A DNA stretch of 9,197 nucleotides from Anaerolineaceae bacterium UBA5838 (GTDB taxonomy: Bacteria; Chloroflexota; Anaerolineae; Anaerolineales; Anaerolineaceae): contig DJGU01000028.1 in NCBI GenBank assembly GCA_002432795.1, positions 48,700 to 57,896 on the forward strand, read 5' to 3'. Shown in pieces: positions 1 to 5,793 of the stretch; position 1 is the stretch's first letter, and the number at the start of each line of letters is the position of its first letter. The position numbers were made by a program, and so were the translations under genes. A model generated the notes under the pieces. That model was not told where the DNA came from, ran no database searches, and saw nothing but the letters and a program-made list of their open reading frames with translations.

Positions 1-1152
1 TTTATTGGAGAGAACCTCGAAGAAGATCTGCATCAGCGGGACTTTACAATCAACGCCATGGCACTCGATCTGGATTCGCCAGAGCAGATGATTGACCCCC
101 TGAATGGGGAGAAGGACCTGGAAGACGGGTTGTTAAGGTTGTGCGGACCGGATTCGCTGAGCTCAGACCCCCTGCGCGTTTTGAGGGGAGTACGCCTGAT
201 CAGCAGCCTTAATCTGCAGTATGGATTTGAAATAACTGCAGCGATGCGCGTAGCCACAAAGAAGCTCGGGCTTGTTTCGGGCGAGCGCATCCGGGATGAG
301 CTGTTCAAATGCCTGGTTGTTCAAAATTTTAAAGCCGCAATTAAGCTTTTGGGTGAGTTTGGGATTTTGGATCAGTTGCGTCTGCTCATTTTTGGCGAGG
401 ACCCTTTTGAACCTCAATCGCCTGAACAGAGCAGCAAACTCTTGGCAGCCATGACAGGATTGAAAAATACCTTGCTTGCCTTCGATAAAAAAGACAAATC
501 CCTCCTCACACTCCTTCCTTGGGAAAAGCACCTGGAAACTTATCAGGCCATGCTTGAGACACCCCTGCAGGGAGGGCGAAAGCGCCGGTATCTCCTTGTG
601 CTTTGCTCACTGACCCTTCATATCCATCCTCTGTTTGACCCGGTTCAGTCCGGTGAAGTCCACCTTTTTCCAAGCGTGTTTTCGGAACAGATTGCCCGGT
701 CATTGTTAACCGGACAGAAAGAAAAAGCCTATTTTCAGGCGGTTTCAGGCGGTTTTTTGAGGCTTGCGGATCTTTCCGCATCCCAGCCGGGAAAGCTGGA
801 TTACTATCGTTTTTTCCGTGATTTTGGCTCTTACGGGCTGGATAGTGCCCTGCTTGCCATGGTAGAGGGTGAAACGAGGGACGATAAATTTCACTTTACC
901 CCTGAAATCCTGCAAGAAGTCTTTTACACATGGTTTGAGGAGCACGCTCAAGTGGTAAACCCGCCGCGGCTTGTTGATGGATCTCAGCTGCAGCGCGAGC
1001 TTTCAGTTGGACCTGGCTCACACATTGGTCGTTTACTCGAGTCAATCCGGGAGCAGCAGGTTTTGGGTAAAGTCAACACGACCACGGAAGCGATTGCTTA
1101 TGCGCGTTCCGAATACGAAAGGAAGGGTAAACATGATCGCACATCTAAATGA
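1..1152 (+). CDS. tRNA nucleotidyltransferase / poly(A) polymerase family protein (5' truncated by window)
   Basis: The reading frame is open from base 1, so the true start lies upstream; 383 residues are visible. It opens inside the nucleotidyltransferase head: motif B (RDFTINAMA, from base 37) is followed by DPLNGEKDL and then DPLRVLRGVR (bases 166-195), the class II base-selecting motif, and by GERIRDEL. The last 60 residues (PPRLVDGSQL, GPGSHIGRLL, then a helix with TTTEAIAYAR) match the C-terminal tRNA-binding tail of these enzymes. Family members add CCA, CC or A to tRNA 3' ends, or tail RNA, in the cytoplasm; the sequence cannot tell which. The GGxVRD/DxD catalytic motif is outside the window. 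No HD phosphohydrolase motif is seen in the middle part. The usual Glu of EDxxR is Ser here. Its 3' end overlaps the next gene by 20 bp, implying translational coupling. Confidence 0.9.
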   Translation, partial: FIGENLEEDLHQRDFTINAMALDLDSPEQMIDPLNGEKDLEDGLLRLCGPDSLSSDPLRVLRGVRLISSLNLQYGFEITAAMRVATKKLGLVSGERIRDELFKCLVVQNFKAAIKLLGEFGILDQLRLLIFGEDPFEPQSPEQSSKLLAAMTGLKNTLLAFDKKDKSLLTLLPWEKHLETYQAMLETPLQGGRKRRYLLVLCSLTLHIHPLFDPVQSGEVHLFPSVFSEQIARSLLTGQKEKAYFQAVSGGFLRLADLSASQPGKLDYYRFFRDFGSYGLDSALLAMVEGETRDDKFHFTPEILQEVFYTWFEEHAQVVNPPRLVDGSQLQRELSVGPGSHIGRLLESIREQQVLGKVNTTTEAIAYARSEYERKGKHDRTSK

Positions 1153-1900
1153 CATAGATATGTTTTATGAAATCCGCGGGAGCGGACGCCCTGTTTATCT
1201 GCTCCACGGTTTGGCGCTGGACCACAGCATATGGTTGGAGATGACGGATACCTATGCTGACCAGGCTCAGTTCATTATGCCTGACCTGAGGGGCCACGGC
1301 CGCACACCGCTTGGAAACGCAAATGCCAGCCTGGAGCAGTTGGCCGATGATGTGATTCAATTGGCTGACACTCTTGGTCACCAGAAATTCACGCTTGCAG
1401 GTCACTCTTTGGGTGGCTACATTGCTCTGGCACTGGCTGAAGCTTTTCCTGAGCGCCTGGTGGGGTTGGTGACGGTAACCAGTCATGCGCGCGCGGATAG
1501 CCCGGATAAACTCGAAAGCCGCTTTGAGCAGGCCAGGCAGGTGCGCCTCGAAGGTATAAAAGGGATTTGTGATGAGTTGGTCGAGCGTATGATGCCTGAA
1601 GGCGAGTTAGCTCAGCCAGATGAACACATGTGTGAGGTTGTTTCGAATTCTTCATCTGAAGGGTTTGCCAATGTTCAGGAAGCGATGGCAAAGCGTCCCA
1701 ATCGGCTGAATGTTTTGAGATCTTTAACTTGCCCTGTGTTAGCGATTGCTGGCGGTAAAGATCGAATTTTGCCAAGGGAAATTGCCCTGGAAGTTGCGGA
1801 AAATGCCCATCAAGGTCGGGCAGTATGCCTGCCGGAAGTTGGTCATTTGGCGATGATTGAGGTTCCATACACGCTTGGCGCTTTAATAGTCAGTATGTGA
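1133..1900 (+). CDS. alpha/beta-fold hydrolase
   Basis: This 255-residue cytoplasmic protein has the full alpha/beta hydrolase signature: the oxyanion-hole region LLHGLALD (His25-Gly26), the nucleophile elbow GHSLGG (Ser92), the acid in GGKDRILP (Asp210) and the catalytic His in VGHLAM (His238). The fold covers esterases, lactonases, C-C hydrolases and haloperoxidase-like enzymes; the substrate cannot be read from sequence. The start at 1133 is chosen because GGAAGGG lies 5 bases upstream (1121-1127) and the protein then begins just before the first beta strand (HLNDIDMFYEIRGSG), as is usual. An upstream in-frame ATG at 971 would overlap far into the previous gene and add residues with no family likeness. 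The chain stops only 17 residues after His238, slightly short for the family. It sits between the nucleotidyltransferase (20 bp overlap) and the nitroreductase (6 bp gap), so it is probably co-transcribed. Confidence 0.9.
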   Translation: MIAHLNDIDMFYEIRGSGRPVYLLHGLALDHSIWLEMTDTYADQAQFIMPDLRGHGRTPLGNANASLEQLADDVIQLADTLGHQKFTLAGHSLGGYIALALAEAFPERLVGLVTVTSHARADSPDKLESRFEQARQVRLEGIKGICDELVERMMPEGELAQPDEHMCEVVSNSSSEGFANVQEAMAKRPNRLNVLRSLTCPVLAIAGGKDRILPREIALEVAENAHQGRAVCLPEVGHLAMIEVPYTLGALIVSM

Positions 1901-1906
1901 GGCAGG

Positions 1907-2452
1907 ATGACGGACTTGAATTTCATCTTTAGCCGGCGCAGTATTCGCCGTTTTACCGCAGAAAAGGTCACCCACTCTCAGATAAAATTGCTACTGGAAG
2001 CTGCTATGGCCGCGCCTACTGCCATGAACACCCAGCCCTGGCATTTCGTGGTGATTGAAGATCCTGGCAAGCTGGCCGAGCTTCGAAAAATACTGCCCTT
2101 CGGAAAAATGGATGCGCCTTTGGCCATCAGTGTCTGCGGCAATCTTGGTTCCGTAAAAAAGCTCGTGACAGAACGCTTTTGGGTCCAGGATTGCAGTGCG
2201 GCTACTGAAAACCTGCTTCTCGCCGCAAACGCTTTGGGGCTGGGAACCCTCTGGTGTGGGGTACATCCGATTAACAGGCTTGAAAGTTCTGTGAGAACTA
2301 TTCTCAACCTTCCGGAAATGGTAATTCCTCTGAATATCGTTTACGTCGGTCATCCGGCTGAGGAGAAACCCGCCCGTACAAAATACGATCAGACGAAAAT
2401 CTCCCACAACCTTTTTGATATCCCTTGGCAATCTCCAGAAGATCAGGATTGA
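1907..2452 (+). CDS. nitroreductase family protein (FMN-dependent oxidoreductase)
   Basis: The 181-residue product matches small nitroreductase-fold flavoproteins, which use FMN and NAD(P)H to reduce nitro compounds, quinones or other acceptors as cytoplasmic dimers. Visible marks are the N-terminal FMN-phosphate motif RRSIRRF (residues 10-16), APTAMNTQPWHFVVI (36-50), which lines the flavin site, the long helix with QDCSAATENLLLAANALGLG (94-113) followed by TLWCGV, and the closing IVYVGHPAEEK (144-154). Length is normal for the short subgroup. The ATG at 1907 has GAGG at 1899-1902, overlapping the stop of the hydrolase gene, and the gap is only 6 bp, so it is most likely the last gene of the same transcript. 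The true substrate is unknown; related folds include iodotyrosine deiodinase and BluB, but no motif here points to these. Confidence 0.93.
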   Translation: MTDLNFIFSRRSIRRFTAEKVTHSQIKLLLEAAMAAPTAMNTQPWHFVVIEDPGKLAELRKILPFGKMDAPLAISVCGNLGSVKKLVTERFWVQDCSAATENLLLAANALGLGTLWCGVHPINRLESSVRTILNLPEMVIPLNIVYVGHPAEEKPARTKYDQTKISHNLFDIPWQSPEDQD

Positions 2453-2621
2453 TTGTTCTTTACCGCAAATCTTTGCACACCTGACTGTCCTTTAACAGGT
2501 CTGTGAACTAAAATTGGATCTCAGGTAGATGAATTTCGCTGGAAACAGTCAAAGCATTTGTGCTTAAGTCCGATTAATTCTTTGTACAGGCAGTTTAAAC
2601 AAACCGCCCGCAATCTGCGTA

Positions 2622-2630
2622 TGGTAAAAT
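2622..2630 (+). promoter_or_regulatory. possible extended -10 promoter of ppdK
   Basis: TGGTAAAAT fits an extended -10 element (TGn followed by a hexamer one base from TATAAT). No good -35 hexamer lies 16-18 bases upstream, which an extended -10 can tolerate. The start would be near 2637, leaving a leader of about 40 bases that holds the Shine-Dalgarno. This is the best site seen in the 225 bp gap, but it is weak evidence; a second AT-rich hexamer (TATAAA, 2646-2651) is an alternative. Confidence 0.4.
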
Positions 2631-2667
2631 TTTAGATTGTGGATGTATAAAACAATCAAGATTCATT

Positions 2668-2673
2668 AGGAGG
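2668..2673 (+). promoter_or_regulatory. consensus ribosome binding site of ppdK
   Basis: A perfect AGGAGG lies 4 bases before the ATG at 2678. It fixes the start and suggests strong translation, in contrast with the transglycosylase gene in this window, which lacks a usable site. Confidence 0.85.
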
Positions 2674-2677
2674 ATCT

Positions 2678-5518
2678 ATGTCAAAAAAATGGGTTTATTT
2701 ATTCAATGAAGTTGATCAGGCTGAGGCTTATGCCGGCAGCTGGGATGGCGTTCGCGGCTTACTTGGCGGCAAAGGTGCCAACCTTGGTGATATGAGCCGC
2801 GCTGGTGTGCCAGTGCCCCCCGGACTGACTATCACAACCGAAGCCTGCAATGCTTTTCAGGTCACCCGAGAATTCCCGGAAGGAATGTGGGATCAGGTGC
2901 TGACAGGCTTGAAAACGGTCGAGGAACAGGCTGGCAAGAAGTTCGGTGACCCCGAAAATCCTTTGCTGGTTTCTTGCCGGTCAGGCGCAAAATTCTCAAT
3001 GCCTGGCATGATGGACACGGTATTGAACCTTGGTCTGAATGACGAAGTGGCAAAAGGTTTGGTGGTCAAGAGCGGTGACGAACGTTTCGTAAACGACTCC
3101 TACCGCCGGCTCGTCCACATGCTCGGCACCGTGGTTATGGGCATCGATGACGAACATTTTGAAGAACCTCTGAAAGCCTACAAAGCAGAAAAAGGTTACA
3201 AGAGCGACACTGAAATGACTGCAGCTGACTGGGCTGCCATCACCGAAACCTACAAGAAAGTTTTCCAGGAGCAGACAGGCTTCGAATTTCCACAGGATCC
3301 TTACAAACAACTTGAGCTGGCTGCCAAAGCTGTGTTTGACTCCTGGAATGCAAAACGCGCCATCGACTATCGCCGCCGAGAGAATATCCCCGACGACCTT
3401 GGTACTGCCGTCAATATCCAGACCATGGTCTTTGGCAACATGGGCTACGACTCAGGAACAGGTGTAGCCTTCACTCGTGATCCTCAGACTGGCGAAAACA
3501 TCATGTTTGGTGAATATTTGATGAATGCTCAGGGCGAAGACGTCGTAGCAGGCATCCGCAACACATCCAAGATCCTTGGTTTGAAAGATGAATTGCCTGA
3601 AGTTTACAAGCAATTTTCCGAGATCACCGAACGCCTTGAAAATCATTACAAGGATATGCAGGATGTTGAGTTTACCATCGAACACGGCAAACTCTGGATG
3701 CTCCAAACTCGCAACGGCAAACGCTCAGCAAAAGCTTCCATCAAGGTCGCTCACGACATGGTCCAGGAAGGTTTGATTGACAAAACCACCGCACTCAACC
3801 GGGTTACCCCTGAGCAGATTGACCAAATGCTGCATCCTCAATTCTCACTTACCGATATGGAAAAAGCTCGCGGCGAAGGTCGCTATTACGCCAAGGGCGT
3901 GAATGCCTCTCCGGGAGCGGCTGTTGGACGGATCTACTTCGATGCTGACCTTGTTGAAAAGATGCATAATGTTGAAAAACAGGATGTCATCATGGTACGT
4001 CCGTTTACCAAGCCAGACGATGTGCATGGTATGCTGGCAGCCAAGGGCATCCTCACCAGTGAGGGCGGCGCTACTTCGCATGCCGCAGTGGTTGCCCGCC
4101 AGTTTGGTGTGCCTTGCGTGGTTGGTGCTGCGGATATCGCTATCGATATGAACAAGCGCCAGATGACATGCCGCGGTATTACCGTCAACGAGGGTGAATG
4201 GATTTCTCTTGACGGAACCACCGGAGAAGTCTTCGTCGGTCAGCTCGGACTGACAACTCCGGACCTCTCAGAACAGAAAGAACTGATGACACTCCTGGGT
4301 TGGGCAGATGAGGTTTCCCGCCTGCAGGTTTGGGCGAACGCTGATTATCCTGCTGATGCCAGACGCGCTCGCACTTACGGTGCCAAGGGTATCGGCCTTT
4401 GCCGTACTGAGCACATGTTCTTTGAAACCGAGCGTCTGCCAGACGTGCAGTCGATGATCATGAACTCCGAAGCTACTCAGCGCATGCTGAACAGCCTCGA
4501 ACAACTCGAAAAAGCTTATGCAGCCGGTCGCCTTGAAGGTCGCAGCCTGAATGAGAAAGATAAGGCAGCTCTCAAGGCTGAAATCGACGCGCAAAAAGAC
4601 AAGATCGAGAATTCACCTGAATCCAAGGCGTACTTTGGTGCGCTCAAGAAGATCCTGCCGCTCCAGCGCAGTGACTTCTACGGGCTGTTTGAGGCGATGA
4701 CTGGTTTGCCGGTTATCATCCGCCTGATCGATCCTCCACTGCACGAGTTCCTTCCCAGCATGGAAGACCTGCTGACCGAGGTTGCGACTCTCAAAGCCAA
4801 GGGTATCACTGAGGGTCTGGCAGAAAAACAGCAAATGCTCGATATTGTCATGGGGCTGCATGAAAGTAACCCCATGATGGGCTTGCGCGGCATCCGCCTG
4901 GGTATCATCTATCCTGACATCATGAAGATGCAGGTTCGCGCCATTTTTGAGGCCGCCTGCGATGCAAAACTCAATGGCTTTGACCCCCACCCCGAAGTGA
5001 TGATCCCCCTGACCGGTCACGTGAACGAACTCAAGGAAGTTCAGCCCACTCTGGTTAAAATTGCCAAGGATGTCATGGCTGAGAAGGGCGTTGAGGTTGC
5101 ATATAAATTCGGCACCATGATCGAAATTCCGCGTGCTGCAGTGACAGCTGCTGAGATCGCAGAATACGCCGAGTTCTTCTCCTTTGGCACCAATGACCTG
5201 ACCCAGATGACCTTTGGCTATAGCCGCGATGACGCGGAACGCACCTTCCTGGGTGTGTATGTTGAGAAGGGTATCCTCGAAAAGAATCCCTTCCAACAGC
5301 TCGATCGCGATGGCGTTGGCCGCCTGATGAAACGTGCTGTTGAAGACGGCCGTGCTGTTCGTCCGGAACTGGAAGTCGGAATCTGCGGTGAACACGGCGG
5401 TGACCCAAGCTCGATTGAGTTCTGCCATATGATCGGCAACAACTACGTGAGCTGCTCGCCATTCCGTGTGCCTTTGGCTCGTCTGGCAGCTGCTCACGCT
5501 GCGTTGAAGCACGGCTAA
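2678..5518 (+). CDS. ppdK: pyruvate, phosphate dikinase
   Basis: This 946-residue enzyme catalyses ATP + Pi + pyruvate = AMP + PPi + phosphoenolpyruvate in the cytoplasm. Three domains appear in order: the ATP-grasp nucleotide domain (GGKGANLGDM around Lys32; RSGAKFSMPGMMDTVLNLGL from residue 101; DVEFTIE...LQTRNGK near 329-349), the swivelling phosphohistidine domain (GGATSHAAVVAR, catalytic His468, with Thr466 at the position regulated in plant and some bacterial PPDKs), and the PEP/pyruvate barrel (GLCRTEHMFF at 576, GLPVIIRLIDPPLHEFLP, MMGLRGIRLG, GTNDLTQ at 837, and the acid/base Cys903 in GICGEHGGDP). All expected catalytic residues are present. Bacterial relatives run about 875-880 residues; most of the excess is an insertion at roughly residues 603-655. 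The gene has its own leader with AGGAGG and a terminator right after the stop, so it is probably monocistronic. Confidence 0.98.
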   Translation: MSKKWVYLFNEVDQAEAYAGSWDGVRGLLGGKGANLGDMSRAGVPVPPGLTITTEACNAFQVTREFPEGMWDQVLTGLKTVEEQAGKKFGDPENPLLVSCRSGAKFSMPGMMDTVLNLGLNDEVAKGLVVKSGDERFVNDSYRRLVHMLGTVVMGIDDEHFEEPLKAYKAEKGYKSDTEMTAADWAAITETYKKVFQEQTGFEFPQDPYKQLELAAKAVFDSWNAKRAIDYRRRENIPDDLGTAVNIQTMVFGNMGYDSGTGVAFTRDPQTGENIMFGEYLMNAQGEDVVAGIRNTSKILGLKDELPEVYKQFSEITERLENHYKDMQDVEFTIEHGKLWMLQTRNGKRSAKASIKVAHDMVQEGLIDKTTALNRVTPEQIDQMLHPQFSLTDMEKARGEGRYYAKGVNASPGAAVGRIYFDADLVEKMHNVEKQDVIMVRPFTKPDDVHGMLAAKGILTSEGGATSHAAVVARQFGVPCVVGAADIAIDMNKRQMTCRGITVNEGEWISLDGTTGEVFVGQLGLTTPDLSEQKELMTLLGWADEVSRLQVWANADYPADARRARTYGAKGIGLCRTEHMFFETERLPDVQSMIMNSEATQRMLNSLEQLEKAYAAGRLEGRSLNEKDKAALKAEIDAQKDKIENSPESKAYFGALKKILPLQRSDFYGLFEAMTGLPVIIRLIDPPLHEFLPSMEDLLTEVATLKAKGITEGLAEKQQMLDIVMGLHESNPMMGLRGIRLGIIYPDIMKMQVRAIFEAACDAKLNGFDPHPEVMIPLTGHVNELKEVQPTLVKIAKDVMAEKGVEVAYKFGTMIEIPRAAVTAAEIAEYAEFFSFGTNDLTQMTFGYSRDDAERTFLGVYVEKGILEKNPFQQLDRDGVGRLMKRAVEDGRAVRPELEVGICGEHGGDPSSIEFCHMIGNNYVSCSPFRVPLARLAAAHAALKHG

Positions 5519-5536
5519 ATTATTGTTTGTTCAAAG

Positions 5537-5571
5537 AAAGCGGCTTTCTAAATGAAGGAAGCCGTTTTTTT
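5537..5571 (+). terminator. rho-independent terminator of ppdK
   Basis: CGGCTTTC (5541-5548) pairs with GGAAGCCG (5557-5564) around an 8-base loop, with one G-T pair, and a run of seven T follows (5565-5571). Upstream A bases can extend the stem into the T run. It begins 22 bases beyond the ppdK start of the non-coding gap. Read on the - strand the hairpin is followed by a weaker T-rich stretch, so it might also stop transcripts of the convergent transglycosylase gene. Confidence 0.88.
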
Positions 5572-5601
5572 ATTACTGAGGGTGAAATTGATTAGTCGTA
5601 G

Positions 5602-5662
5602 GGCGTGATTGAGGACGTTATGGCATATTCAACCAATTCTGGTCACCCGTCCTCAATCCGCC
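5602..5662. repeat. long inverted repeat in the convergent intergenic gap
   Basis: GATTGAGGACG (5607-5617) is exactly repeated in inverse orientation at 5648-5658. Skipping the single base T5606, the arms extend by GGCG (5602-5605) against CGCC (5659-5662), giving 15 paired bases with one bulge and a 30-base loop. The loop itself holds a small hairpin, ACCA-ATTC-TGGT (5632-5643). No T run follows on either strand, so it does not look like a standard terminator. It could be a palindromic repeat family member, a structured RNA or an mRNA-end stabiliser; nothing in the window decides. Confidence 0.6.
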
Positions 5663-5793
5663 ATTAATCGGGTGTTCCCCAATTATGCGGCGGGTTGACG
5701 GCACGTTCACGGGACGTTTTACAGAGTCCACAATGCTGTCAATATCCTTGCGGGCACTTTGTCTCGCCCGACATTTCTTGGTTTTTTGCGCTG

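Noticed and set aside
971..1132. Upstream in-frame ATG at 971 as the hydrolase start
   Set aside because: It would add 54 residues without family likeness while overlapping the nucleotidyltransferase C-terminus; the ATG at 1133 has a well-spaced ribosome site.
2476..2505. Hairpin CACACCTG / CAGGTCTGTG after the nitroreductase gene as a terminator
   Set aside because: The right arm needs a two-base bulge, the loop is 12 bases and no T run follows. It may contribute to termination but does not meet the usual pattern.
2593..2600. Palindrome GTTTAAAC upstream of ppdK as an operator
   Set aside because: Eight bases of AT-rich palindrome with no second copy nearby is expected by chance and is not enough to call a regulator site.
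4613..5512. A 299-codon open frame on the - strand inside ppdK
   Set aside because: It lies wholly antisense to a PPDK barrel with all its catalytic motifs, and its translation shows no recognisable domain; codon-biased genes commonly leave long antisense frames open.
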